Shown here: piece by piece, positions 53,289 to 62,011 of the stretch
Position numbering within the stretch: the stretch's first letter is position 1
Layout of the letters: each line of letters begins with the position of its first letter
From: Streptomyces echinatus
Lineage (GTDB): Bacteria > Actinomycetota > Actinomycetes > Streptomycetales > Streptomycetaceae
Reading direction: 5' to 3'
Length of the DNA: 64,000 bases
NCBI RefSeq assembly: GCF_014203595.1
Contig: NZ_JACHJK010000003.1
Span: forward strand, 310,001-374,000
The notes under the pieces: model-generated
What the model saw: only the letters and a program-made list of their open reading frames with translations
Told to the model about the DNA's origin: nothing
Databases searched by the model: none
Position numbers and translations under genes: made by a program

Positions 53289-54260
53289 TCAGGCGGTGTG
53301 CAGGGCGGTGTGCAGGGTGCGCACGGCCATGGAGATGGCGGCCTCGGCGGCGTGCGTGCCGCGCAGCGCGTTGAGCATCACGAAGTCGTGGATGATGCCC
53401 TGGAAGCGCACCGCGGTGACGGGGACGCCGGCCGCGCGGAGCTTGTTGGCGTAAGCCTCGCCCTCGTCGCGCAGCACGTCGGCCTCGCCGGTGATGACCA
53501 GGGCCGGCGGCAGGCCCGCCAGCTGCTCGGTCGTGGCGCGCAGCGGGGAGGCGGTGACCTGGGCGCGCTCGGCCTCGTCGGTGGTGTACTGGTCCCAGAA
53601 CCACCGCATGCCGTCGCGGCGCAGGAAGTACCCGGTGGCGAACTGGTGGTAGGACGGCGTGTCGAAGTTCGCGTCCGTCACCGGGTAGAAGAGTACCTGG
53701 TGCAGCAGGGGGAGTCCGCCGCGCTCCTTGGCCATCAGGGTGAGGGCGGCGGTCATGTTGCCGCCGACCGAGTCCCCGGCGACCGCCAGGCGCGAGCCGT
53801 CCAGACCCTTGGCCGCGCCCTCGTCGACGACCCACCGGGCCACGGTGAAGTTCTGCTCGATGGCGACCGGGTAGCGGACCTCCGGCGACAGGTCGTACTC
53901 GGGGAAGACCACCGCGGCCTCGGCGCCGACGGCGAGTTCACGCACGAGGCGGTCATGGGTGTGGGCGTTGCCGAACACCCAGCCCGCGCCATGGATGTAA
54001 AGGATCACCGGCAGGGTTCCGTCCGCGCCCGCGGGCCTGACGATCCGGGCGCGGACGCTGCCCGTCGGGCCGCCCTGGACGGTGACCCACTCCTCCTCGG
54101 TCTCCGGCTTGGCCACGTCGCCGGACTGCACCTCGTCGACCGCCTTGCGGCCCTCCGCCGGCTGCAGGTCGAACAGGTAAGGGGGGTTGGCGGTCGCCTC
54201 GGCGAACGCGGCGGCCTCGGGCTCGAGTACGGGCTGCGCGGGCTCTACGGCATCGGGCAT
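53289..54260 (-). CDS. Alpha/beta hydrolase, HSL family, esterase B
   Basis: A 323-residue protein. LYIHGAGWVFGN (oxyanion loop), VVFPEYDLSPEVRYPVAIEQ, nucleophile GDSVGGNMTAAL, ALVITGEADVLRDEGEAY and FQGIIHDFV. It is the closer of the two paralogues to the HSL consensus. ATG 54260 has AGGAG upstream and lies about 35 bases after the predicted transcription start. First gene of the two-gene operon. Family members cut short-chain esters or lactones. Confidence 0.93.
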   Translation of the reverse strand: MPDAVEPAQPVLEPEAAAFAEATANPPYLFDLQPAEGRKAVDEVQSGDVAKPETEEEWVTVQGGPTGSVRARIVRPAGADGTLPVILYIHGAGWVFGNAHTHDRLVRELAVGAEAAVVFPEYDLSPEVRYPVAIEQNFTVARWVVDEGAAKGLDGSRLAVAGDSVGGNMTAALTLMAKERGGLPLLHQVLFYPVTDANFDTPSYHQFATGYFLRRDGMRWFWDQYTTDEAERAQVTASPLRATTEQLAGLPPALVITGEADVLRDEGEAYANKLRAAGVPVTAVRFQGIIHDFVMLNALRGTHAAEAAISMAVRTLHTALHTA

Positions 54261-54304
54261 GTGAGTTCTCCTGGCTGAATGTTTCCGTTACGCCGCGACC
54301 GACG

Positions 54305-54365
54305 CTAAGGCGGTGCGCGAAGCACCGGTTGCCCACGCGCGCACGGCCGCTTTCCCGACAGCGCA
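54305..54365 (-). promoter_or_regulatory. esterase B promoter with TGCGC direct repeats
   Basis: On the minus strand: TGCGCTGTCGGG at 54365, TGCGCGCGTGGG 22 bases later at 54343, TAGCGT (-10) 36 bases after that at 54307. The first 12 bases are identical to the first dps repeat. Confidence 0.75.
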
Positions 54366-54405
54366 CGCGCCGATTCCCACGGCACGGAAGGTGGTGTGCG
54401 GAGAG

Positions 54406-54469
54406 TGCGCCGGGCGGCAAACCGCAATGCGCTACGAGGACATTCGGTCCTTTCCGGCGTGCCTAGAGT
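54406..54469 (+). promoter_or_regulatory. Amidohydrolase operon promoter with TGCGC direct repeats
   Basis: TGCGCCGGGCGG at 54406, TGCGCTACGAGG at 54428 (22 bases apart), TAGAGT (-10) at 54464, 36 bases from the second repeat. Spacings equal those of dps and estB. The predicted transcription start falls at about 54475, where an in-frame GTG stands. Confidence 0.75.
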
Positions 54470-54624
54470 GCGGTGTGTCCGACCACGAACGGACCTCGCC
54501 GACCCGGTCACCGTCGCTGTCACTGTCACCGAAGAAGCCGGCCCGTGCCGATGAAGAAGTCGGCCCGTGCGATCCGGCCGCGGCAAGCAGTACGTCTCCT
54601 TCTTCCCCAGGGGGTTCTCCACCG

Positions 54625-56502
54625 ATGTCAACCATGCCGGTCGGCGGTCTGGTGCCGCGCGCCGTGGCGGATGCCGCGGACCTCGTCGTACGCAACGCGA
54701 AGATCCATACCGGGGATCCGGCACGGCCGAGTGCGGGAGCCATGGCGGTCCGGGACGGCGTCGTCACGGTGGTCGGCGACGACGGGGCCGTGGCGGCGCA
54801 CATCGGCGCGGGCACCCGCGTGGTCGACGCACTCGGCCGCCGGGTCGTCCCCGGACTGAACGACTCCCATCTGCACGTGATCCGCGGGGGCCTGCACTAC
54901 GTGCTGGAGCTGCGCTGGGACGGCGTGTCCAGCCTGCGCCAGGCGCTCGCGATGCTGCGCGAGCAGGCCGCCCGTACCCCGGCGGGGCAGTGGGTGCGCG
55001 TGGTGGGAGGCTGGTCCGCCGAGCAGTTCGCCGAACGCCGGCTGCCGACGGTCGCGGAACTGAACGCAGCCGCCCCGGACACCCCCGTGTTCGTGCTGAA
55101 CCTGTACCAGTCGGCGGTGCTCAACCGGGCCGCGCTCAAGGCGGCCGGCTTCACGCGGGACACCCCCGACCCGCGGGGCGGGCAGATCGTGCGGGGCCGG
55201 AACGGGGAGCCGACGGGCATGCTGCTGGCCGCGCCCAGCGCCCTGGTCCTCTACTCGACCCTGGCCAAGGCGCCGGTGCTCGACGGCGAGGACAGGAAGG
55301 CCTCCACCCGCCATTTCCTGCGTGAGCTGAACCGGTTCGGTCTGACATCGGCGATCGACGCCGCCGGCGGATTCCAGAACTTCCCCGACAACTACGCGAC
55401 CGTCGTCGAACTCGCTGAAGCCGGTCAGTTGTCCCTGCGCATCGCGTATCACCTCTTCCCGCAGACGGCGGGTCAGGAGATCGACGATCTCACCCGCTGG
55501 ATCGGCATGGTCCGTCCCGAGGACGGCGACGCCTGGCTGCGGCTCAACGGCGCGGGCGAGAATCTCACCTGGGCGGCGGCGGATTTCGAGAATTTCAGCC
55601 AGCCGCGTCCGGAACTCGCGATCGCCTACGAGGGCGAGTTCGAAAAGGCGGTCCGGCTGCTCATGGAGCACGGCTGGGGATTCCGTCTGCACGCGACCTA
55701 CGACGAAACCATACGACGCGATCTCGCGGTGTTCGAGAAACTCGCCGCCGAAGGACTCTTCCCGGCGGGCAACCGTTGGCTGTTCGACCACGCGGAGACC
55801 GCTTCCGCTGACAGCCTCGACCGGATCGCCGCCCTCGGCGGGGCGATGTCGGTGCAGAACCGGCTGTCCTTCCAGGGTGAGGCGTTCCTGCGCCGCTACG
55901 GCCCCGGAGCCGCCGCCGTGGCCCCGCCGATCCGGGCCATGCTGGACCGCGGGCTCACCGTCGCGGCCGGCACCGACGCCACCCGCGTCTCCACCTACAA
56001 CCCCTGGGTGGCCCTGCACTGGCTGGTCAGCGGCCGGACCGTCGGCGGCCTGGCCCTGCGCCCGTCCGCCAACCGCGTCGACCGGGAGACCGCGCTGACG
56101 ATGTTCACCCGCGCGGGCGCCCTGCTGACCGGCGAGCAGGACGTCAAGGGCGTGCTGCGGCCCGGCTGTTACGCCGACCTCGCGGTGCTGTCCGAGGACT
56201 ACTTCTCCGTACCGGAGCCGGACATCGCCCGCATCGAGTCGCTGCTGACCGTCACCGGCGGCCGGATCGTCTACGCCGCCGCCGAGTACGAGGGCCTGGA
56301 CGAGGAGTTGCCGCCCGTCAGCCCCGCCTGGAGCCCCGTCGCGCACTTCGGTGGCTACCAACGGCCCGGGTCCGGGGTCCGGCAGGCCGCGGCGGTCGGT
56401 GAGGCCGTCGAGGAGTCCGCCCAGCACCACGAGTGGCGCATCGCGCGGGGCCTGGTCCCGCCGACCGCGGCCACCCCGTTCGACCCCTGTTTCTCCCTCT
56501 GA
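54625..56502 (+). CDS. Amidohydrolase-superfamily protein (YtcJ-like)
   Basis: A protein of 625 residues: VVRNAKIHTGDPARPSAG (beta-sandwich edge), GLNDSHLHVIRGG (HxH metal motif near 78-80), FRLHATYDE, LFDHAE and the late GTDATRVSTYNPW Asp. The VLRPGCYADLAVLSEDYF end returns to the sandwich domain. YtcJ-like enzymes hydrolyse amides, carbamates or formyl groups with one or two metals. The start is uncertain: ATG 54625 fits the family, but GTG 54475 in the same frame coincides with the predicted transcript start (leaderless) and would add a Ser/Pro-rich 50-residue extension. First gene of a four-gene operon. Confidence 0.9.
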   Translation: MSTMPVGGLVPRAVADAADLVVRNAKIHTGDPARPSAGAMAVRDGVVTVVGDDGAVAAHIGAGTRVVDALGRRVVPGLNDSHLHVIRGGLHYVLELRWDGVSSLRQALAMLREQAARTPAGQWVRVVGGWSAEQFAERRLPTVAELNAAAPDTPVFVLNLYQSAVLNRAALKAAGFTRDTPDPRGGQIVRGRNGEPTGMLLAAPSALVLYSTLAKAPVLDGEDRKASTRHFLRELNRFGLTSAIDAAGGFQNFPDNYATVVELAEAGQLSLRIAYHLFPQTAGQEIDDLTRWIGMVRPEDGDAWLRLNGAGENLTWAAADFENFSQPRPELAIAYEGEFEKAVRLLMEHGWGFRLHATYDETIRRDLAVFEKLAAEGLFPAGNRWLFDHAETASADSLDRIAALGGAMSVQNRLSFQGEAFLRRYGPGAAAVAPPIRAMLDRGLTVAAGTDATRVSTYNPWVALHWLVSGRTVGGLALRPSANRVDRETALTMFTRAGALLTGEQDVKGVLRPGCYADLAVLSEDYFSVPEPDIARIESLLTVTGGRIVYAAAEYEGLDEELPPVSPAWSPVAHFGGYQRPGSGVRQAAAVGEAVEESAQHHEWRIARGLVPPTAATPFDPCFSL

Positions 56503-56539
56503 GTCCCCCGAATTTCCCCCTTGCCGAAAGGAACCTGTC

Positions 56540-57202
56540 ATGATCGACATCGCGGGTGTCACCCCCTCCCCCAGCCCCGATCTGCTCACGCCGGACAACT
56601 GCGCGGTGCTGTTCGTGGACCACCAGCCGCAGATGTTCTTCGGCGCGGGCAGCGGTGACCGTACCGCTGTCATCAACGCGACCGTGGGCCTGGCGAAGGC
56701 GGCGAAGGCCTTCGACGTGCCCGTCGTGCTCAGTACCGTCGCCGCCGAGTCCTTCTCCGGTCCGATCATGCCGCAGCTCGCGGACGTCTTCCCCGACCAC
56801 GAGATCGTCGACCGCACCACGATGAACGCCTGGGAGGACTCCGCCTTCGTCGACGCGGTCAGGGCGACCGGGCGCCAAAAGCTCGTCATCGCCGGTCTGT
56901 GGACCGAGGTCTGCGTCGTGCTGCCCACGCTCTCCGCACTCGCCCAGGGCTACGAGGTCTACGTGGTCACGGACGCCTCCGCGGGCGTCACCCCTCAGGC
57001 CCACGAGCACGCCGTACAGCGCGTCGTCCAGGCCGGGGCGGTGCCGGTCACCTGGGTGCAGGTGCTGCTGGAACTCCAGCGCGACTGGGCCCGCACCGAC
57101 ACGTACGCCGCGACGACCGGTGTGGTGAAGGAACACGCCGGCGCCTACGGCCTCGGCATCGTCTACGCGCAGGCCGTCATCGGCGCCCACGCGGCCGGCT
57201 GA
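56540..57202 (+). CDS. Isochorismatase-like cysteine hydrolase
   Basis: A 220-residue protein. CAVLFVDHQPQMFFG holds the catalytic Asp, RTTMNAWEDSAF the region with the usual Lys or equivalent, and IAGLWTEVCVVLPTLSALAQ the Cys nucleophile. The family includes nicotinamidases, N-carbamoyl-sarcosine amidases and YcaC-like hydrolases; this one is most like the YcaC group. ATG 56540 follows AAAGGAA. It is 37 bases from the amidohydrolase gene. Together they could deacylate or decarbamoylate a shared substrate. Confidence 0.92.
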   Translation: MIDIAGVTPSPSPDLLTPDNCAVLFVDHQPQMFFGAGSGDRTAVINATVGLAKAAKAFDVPVVLSTVAAESFSGPIMPQLADVFPDHEIVDRTTMNAWEDSAFVDAVRATGRQKLVIAGLWTEVCVVLPTLSALAQGYEVYVVTDASAGVTPQAHEHAVQRVVQAGAVPVTWVQVLLELQRDWARTDTYAATTGVVKEHAGAYGLGIVYAQAVIGAHAAG

Positions 57203-57247
57203 CCCAGCCGTCCCAGGAAAACGAGGCGAGGAACGGACAGGAGAACG

Positions 57248-57772
57248 ATGGACACGGGAGTACTGCTCCTGCGGCTGGCCGTGGGTCTGCTCATCGCCGG
57301 CCACGGAGTGCAGAAGGTGAGCTTCCGGCTCGGCGGCAACGGCCTGGCGGGCGGCACCGAGGAGTTCCGCCGCGACGGGTTCCGCGGCGGAACGCCGACC
57401 GCGCTCCTCGCCGGCGCCGCCCAGATCGGCTCCGGTCTGTTCCTGGCCGCGGGGCTGCTCACACCGCCGGCCGCGATGGCGGCCATGGGCGTGATGACGG
57501 TGGCGGGCACCGTGAAGCTCCCCAAGGGGCTGTGGGTGCAGAACGACGGTTACGAGTACCCGCTGGTCCTCGTCGTCGTCTGCGCCGCCCTCGCCCTGAC
57601 CGGGCCGGGATGCTGGTCCATGGACCGGGCACTGGGGCTGGGCCACTGGCCGCTGTGGATCGTCGTCGGCGCGATCGTGGCCGGCCCGGTCAGCGGGCTG
57701 CTCACCCGCGCGGTACTGCACCGGCCGGCCGTGGCGGCGGGAGGCGAGCGGTATGCGCCGGCTGCTGACTGA
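57248..57772 (+). CDS. DoxX-family membrane protein
   Basis: A protein of 174 residues with four membrane segments (LLLRLAVGLLIAGHGVQKV, LLAGAAQIGSGLFLAAGLL and two more). The LRLxxGxxFxxHGxQK-like start is the DoxX signature. In mycobacteria DoxX works with superoxide dismutase in thiol and oxidant stress. ATG 57248 has AGGAG upstream. Overlaps the next gene by 20 bases. Confidence 0.88.
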   Translation: MDTGVLLLRLAVGLLIAGHGVQKVSFRLGGNGLAGGTEEFRRDGFRGGTPTALLAGAAQIGSGLFLAAGLLTPPAAMAAMGVMTVAGTVKLPKGLWVQNDGYEYPLVLVVVCAALALTGPGCWSMDRALGLGHWPLWIVVGAIVAGPVSGLLTRAVLHRPAVAAGGERYAPAAD

Positions 57773-58493
57773 CGCCCTGCGCACCCTCGTTCCGTCAGGC
57801 GAGGAGCGGCACGGGCCACTGCCTCCGCTGATGCTCGCGCTGACCGTGGTGACCGGTCTCGTCGACGCGGTCAGCTACCTCGGTCTCGGGCATGTGTTCG
57901 TGGCCAACATGACGGGCAACGTGGTCTTCCTCGGCTTCGCGCTGGCCGGCAGCACCAGTCTGTCCGTGCTCGCATCGGTCGTCTCCCTGGGCGCGTTCCT
58001 CCTCGGAGCGCTCTCCGGGGGCCGGCTCGGCGGCCGGCACGCGGCGCACCGCGGGCACCTGCTGCGGACGGCCACGGCCCTGCAGACGGTTCTGGTCGCG
58101 GTGGCGACGCTGGTCGCCGGAGTCGCGGACGGACGGGTCACCACCGGATTCCAGTACACGCTGATCGTGCTCCTGGGACTCGCCATGGGCCTGCAGAACG
58201 CGGTGGCCCGGCGGCTCGGTGTCCCCGACCTGACCACCACGGTCCTGACCCTCACCCTCACCGGACTGGCCGCCGACTCCGTCCCGGCCGGCGGCGAGGG
58301 TCCACGGCCCGGCCGACGGCTCCTGTCGGTGCTGGCGATGTTCCTGGGCGCGCTCGTCGGCGCGGTCCTCATCCTGCACGGTCACCTGACCCTGACCCTG
58401 GCCCTGGCCCTGTCGCTGCTCGCGGCAACCTCGGCGACAGTCCACCGCCTCTCGGCCACGAACCCCGGATGGGTCCGCCCAGGCCCGAACTGA
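57753..58493 (+). CDS. DUF1275 (YoaK-like) membrane protein
   Basis: A 246-residue protein with six membrane segments. LALTVVTGLVDAVSYLGLGH, VFVANMTGNVVFLGFALAG and GLAMGLQNAVARRLGVPDLT are the signatures of the DUF1275 family, of unknown function. The last membrane segment has an odd run LTLTLALALSLL caused by a short CTGACC/CTGGCC tandem. Last gene of the amidohydrolase operon; starts inside the DoxX gene, suggesting coupling. Confidence 0.9.
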   Translation: MRRLLTDALRTLVPSGEERHGPLPPLMLALTVVTGLVDAVSYLGLGHVFVANMTGNVVFLGFALAGSTSLSVLASVVSLGAFLLGALSGGRLGGRHAAHRGHLLRTATALQTVLVAVATLVAGVADGRVTTGFQYTLIVLLGLAMGLQNAVARRLGVPDLTTTVLTLTLTGLAADSVPAGGEGPRPGRRLLSVLAMFLGALVGAVLILHGHLTLTLALALSLLAATSATVHRLSATNPGWVRPGPN

Positions 58494-58934
58494 CACCGCA
58501 GCCCCACACCACCGGTCGCGCCCCTGACCGACCGCTGAAGCCGTCGCCGCTGGGTTGAGCGCGGGGATACCGTGCCCACAGGCCGACGTGTCCCGTCCCG
58601 CCCGCTACCCGGCGACGACCCTGCCGCCTACGTCGCCGCCGGCCTGGCCACCGCCCCCACCCGCTACCGCGCCACCGCCCACCACACCCTCCGCGCCACC
58701 GCACGAGACGGTGACCACGCGGAAGGCGGGCGGGCACAGGAATGGGGCTGAGCATGGTGTTCGGGCGACCACTCGCACATCCGCAGCGCGCACAGTCCTG
58801 CCCGGACCACCGATCGCTGTGCCGTAGACGCGATTGTGTCGACGCTCAGCTGCCTGTGCAACCGCACGGCGAAGTACCGGCAACGGTCGTGGGGCTGCTC
58901 ATGCGGCGCACAGCGGTCGGTCGTTCAACGGAGG
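58494..58934. other. Decayed intergenic stretch
   Basis: Besides the WYL remnant (separate entry) nothing is recognised. The stretch lies between the end of the amidohydrolase operon and the DJ-1/PfpI gene that converges on it. Confidence 0.4.
58566..58751 (+). pseudogene. WYL-domain regulator, C-terminal remnant
   Basis: From 58566 the frame reads DTVPTGRRVPSRPLPGDDPA, then AYVAAGLATAPTRYRAT, resembling the segment after the WYL domain in YafY-type regulators (PRPLPxxDAAAYVAxxLATAPTRYRA). It ends at a stop 58751 with no start and no HTH. Confidence 0.5.
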
Positions 58935-59507
58935 TCATCGCAGTGCCGCCTCGCCCGTGCGGACGGCACGCAGGGCGCGCTCGACCGTGTCCTGGTTTTC
59001 GCCGATCGGAGCCACGTAGTCGAGGACGTCGCGGGCGGAGCCCTCGCCGAGAGTTCGGGTGATCACCCATGTGGCAAGGTACTGGGATGCCAGGCAGCCA
59101 CCCGCGGTGGCGATGTTCCCCTCGGCGTGGAACGGCGCGTCCAGCACGGTGACGCCCGCGGCCTCGACGAAGGGCCGGGTCTTCATGTCCGTACAGGCCG
59201 GCATGTCACCCAGCAGCCCGAGGCGTGCCAGTACCAGCGCGCCGGAGCACTGGGAACCGATCAGCTGTCGCGACGGGTCGAGCCGCACCGTGGAGATCAG
59301 GCGGTCGTCGGCGACCACGTCACGGGTCTTCACTCCGCTGCCGATCAGCACGACGTCGGCCTCGGTCACGAACTCCATCGGGCGCTGCCCGGTCACCTCG
59401 ACGCCGTTCATCGACGTCACCACCGGCGTAGGTGTCGTGATGAAGGCCTCGAGGCCCTCCTTGCGGCACCGGTTGATCAGTGCGGAAGCGATGAAGCTGT
59501 CGAGCTC
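58935..59507 (-). pseudogene. DJ-1/PfpI-family protein lacking its N-terminus
   Basis: From 59507 the frame reads ELDSFIASALINRCRKEGLE, EVTGQRPMEFVTEADVVLIG, DPSRQLIGSQCSGALVLARL with the nucleophile Cys, and NIATAGGCLASQYLATWVI. This is a class I amidotransferase-like DJ-1/PfpI protein. The family's first strand (xxxVLVFxGF) is missing, and no ATG, GTG or TTG in this frame lies at the right place; upstream codons read as a low-complexity Arg/Gly run. The core seems well preserved, so the loss of the start may be recent. Confidence 0.7.
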
Positions 59508-59659
59508 GGCATGCCTGCCGCCGCTCGGCGCTGCGCACCGCCGCGGTCGACCACCACCGCCCCGAAGCAGCCGATTTCGCCTTCGCCGAAGACGACCTCC
59601 GCCGCCACCGGAGCTGGTGAGATGGGCGGGTATCCGAATGTCCGAATGGAGGGGGCGGC

Positions 59660-60460
59660 ATGAACAGACAGGGCCGGGCCGATGCGGTGGACCAGGAGAT
59701 GGCGGTGCGCCTGCTGCCCGAGGAGGCGCTGACGGCGCTGCGCTCCTGGTGGGTGAGGAACGAGCAGACGTACCCGGACGGGACGCCCGGCGCTCACGCG
59801 GTCGTATACGCGCCGGCGCGGTGGGCACCGATCACCCCGTGGCCCGCGGGCCTTGCACCCACATCCCACGCCGGTGATGCCCGGGTCAGCCGGGCGGAGG
59901 TGACCGGGATGGTCGCCGACGGGCTGCGGCGTGAGGCGTTCAGGGAGGCCCTGATCGCCACGTACGTGTGGGGCAAGGGCAAGAGCGGTACACCCGGCGG
60001 CAGCGGCCCCTCGACCTTGGGGAAGATACTGGCGGCCGCGAACCTGGACGCGGTCCTCGCCGCCTCGGTCACGGCCCTGTGCGAGCGGGGCGCGGTGGAC
60101 GCCTACACGGTGCTCCACAAGGCGGTTCCCGGCTTCGGCCCGTCCTTCTTCACCAAGTTCCTGTACTTCGCCGGCCAGGCGCTGCCCACTGCGCCGGACC
60201 CGCGGCCGCTCATCCTCGACCGGGTGCTCTCCCTGCGTCTGCGCGCACTCGCGGCCGCGCTCGGCCGCGAGACCGGTGTCGATCCCGAGGGCACGGTGGC
60301 GGCCTGGGTCTGGGCCGAATGGGACTGGACGCCCCACCGGTACGACGTCTACCTCTCCTTCATGCACGCAGCCGCCCGGCAGATCGCCGGCACACAAGCA
60401 TGGCCGTCCGGCGCGACTGTCGACTTGCTGGAGTGCGCGCTGTTCGGTGGTGCCTGGTGA
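59660..60460 (+). CDS. 8-oxoguanine DNA glycosylase OGG-fold protein
   Basis: A 266-residue soluble protein. VWGKGKSGTPGGSGPSTLGK and VPGFGPSFFTKFLYFAGQ resemble the helix-hairpin-helix GxGxxxxxK part of OGG-type glycosylase folds; I recall actinobacterial proteins of this size annotated as OGG-fold, mostly without proven activity. The N-terminus (RNEQTYPDGTPGAHAVVYAP) is typical of that group. ATG 59660 lies 60 bases from the end of a decayed region. Role inferred: base-excision repair or a derived DNA-related function. Confidence 0.7.
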   Translation: MNRQGRADAVDQEMAVRLLPEEALTALRSWWVRNEQTYPDGTPGAHAVVYAPARWAPITPWPAGLAPTSHAGDARVSRAEVTGMVADGLRREAFREALIATYVWGKGKSGTPGGSGPSTLGKILAAANLDAVLAASVTALCERGAVDAYTVLHKAVPGFGPSFFTKFLYFAGQALPTAPDPRPLILDRVLSLRLRALAAALGRETGVDPEGTVAAWVWAEWDWTPHRYDVYLSFMHAAARQIAGTQAWPSGATVDLLECALFGGAW

Positions 60461-60732
60461 GCGACCGGCTGAGGGCCCGCTCGGTGGCAAGCGCCGCCCG
60501 GCCTCGTTGAGCACGGCTCCCGCATCGGCTCGCACGGAGTTCCCTGCGCCCCAGAGGCCGGCCCCTGCGCTGAAGGTGTGCGGAGCAGGGATGCAGAGAC
60601 CCCTGTGTGCTCCGGCACGGTCCGGGCGGGCCGAGCCCGTGGTGGGACGCGGCCATTAGGCTTGGGGTACCGGAGGGGAGGACGGCGCTCGTGCGGCCGC
60701 CCCGGACCACCACACCCAAGGACGGCAACCGA

Positions 60733-61428
60733 GTGTCTTTCTTCACCATCGGCCACCGCGGTGTCATGGCCGCCGAGCCGGAGAACACTCTGCGCTCCTT
60801 CGTGCGGGCTGAACGCGAGGGGCTGGACGGCATCGAGCTGGACCTGCACCTGAGCAAGGACGGCGAGCTGGTCGTCATGCACGACGAAACCCTGGACCGC
60901 ACGACGGACGGCCGCGGTCCGATCGCCGGGCAGGAACTTCGGGAGCTGAAGAAGCTGGACGCCGGCCTCGGCGAGCGCATTCCCACGTTCGGTGAGGTGC
61001 TGGACGCCGTCGGGCCGACGCTGCCGATCCAGGCGGAGATCAAGGACGTGGCCGCCGCCCGGTCGTTGGCCAGGGTGCTCACCGAGCGAGACCTGCTGGA
61101 CCGGGTCTCGGTGCTGTCGTTCCACGACGTGGCGCTGATCGAGATCCACAATCTGCTGCCGCAGGCCCGCACCGTGCTGGTGGCAGGCCCCAGCGCGCAC
61201 CGCGACACCTTCGTCGGCCGCGCTCAGAAGGTCGGATCCACCTTGGTCAGCGTGGAGCTGCGCCAGCTGAACCGGGCCGTCGTCGACAAGTGCGGCGCCG
61301 CCGGCATCGACGTGATGGCCTGGACCGTCAACGACGAGCGCGACCTGACGCTGGCCCGGACGCTCGGCCTGGTGGGCTGCGTGACCGACCAGCCCGGCAT
61401 GAAGCGGCTGGTCGAGGCCACGGCCTGA
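60733..61428 (+). CDS. Glycerophosphodiester phosphodiesterase
   Basis: A protein of 231 residues: [20 protein letters not shown] (HRG and E-N-T, catalytic His 1), [20 protein letters not shown] (metal Glu/Asp and second His), [18 protein letters not shown], then barrel strands [19 protein letters not shown]. Hydrolyses glycerophosphodiesters to glycerol-3-phosphate and an alcohol, aided by Ca or Mg. GTG 60733 fits the family length; GTG 60691 behind a stronger GGAGG would add 14 unrelated residues. No signal peptide. Confidence 0.93.
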   Translation: MSFFTIGHRGVMAAEPENTLRSFVRAEREGLDGIELDLHLSKDGELVVMHDETLDRTTDGRGPIAGQELRELKKLDAGLGERIPTFGEVLDAVGPTLPIQAEIKDVAAARSLARVLTERDLLDRVSVLSFHDVALIEIHNLLPQARTVLVAGPSAHRDTFVGRAQKVGSTLVSVELRQLNRAVVDKCGAAGIDVMAWTVNDERDLTLARTLGLVGCVTDQPGMKRLVEATA

Positions 61429-61624
61429 CCCCTGGGGTGCAGGGCGGAACCGGGGGTCGCCCGCCCGGTCGGACGAGAGTCGGAACCCAGGAGAGCGGTC
61501 TGTGCTCGCCGGATGCCGGGGCTTGATCACCCGCATGGTGGTCCTGGCGCCGGAAATGCCGGGTTGCGCGCACCTGTGGGGTGAGGCTGTTCCCGATCGC
61601 ACCGCGACCGCCGAAGGAGCAGAC

Positions 61625-62011
61625 ATGTCCCAAGTGCCCACGCACCTCCGCTACACCGAAGAACACGAATGGGTCGAGCCCGGGTCCGACGGCACCGTGA
61701 CCGTCGGCATCACCGACTTCGCCCAGAAGAACCTCGGCGACATCGTCTTCTTCGAGCTGCCCGAGGTCGGCAGGAAGGTGGAGGTCGGGGACCCCGTCGG
61801 CACGGTGGAGTCGGTCAAGTCGGTGTCCGAGCTGTACAGCCCGCTCACCGGAGAGATCATCGAGATCAACCAGGACGTCTCCGACAACCCGGACGAGGTC
61901 AACTCCGACCCTTACGGGATGTGGCTCTTCAAGATCAAGAGCAAGGGCGCGGCGTCCTCCAACGGGCTGCTCGACGCCAAGGCGTACCAGAAGCTCATCA
62001 GCGAGAGCTGA
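61625..62011 (+). CDS. gcvH: Glycine cleavage system H protein
   Basis: A 128-residue protein with lipoyl attachment at [13 protein letters not shown] (Lys about 64). [27 protein letters not shown] and [11 protein letters not shown] match the H protein, which carries the aminomethyl group between P and T proteins. AAGGAG precedes ATG 61625 by six bases. The P and T genes are not in this window, so this is a stand-alone copy. It is followed directly by a strong terminator. It might serve the normal glycine pathway or lipoate relay. Confidence 0.95.
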   Translation: MSQVPTHLRYTEEHEWVEPGSDGTVTVGITDFAQKNLGDIVFFELPEVGRKVEVGDPVGTVESVKSVSELYSPLTGEIIEINQDVSDNPDEVNSDPYGMWLFKIKSKGAASSNGLLDAKAYQKLISES

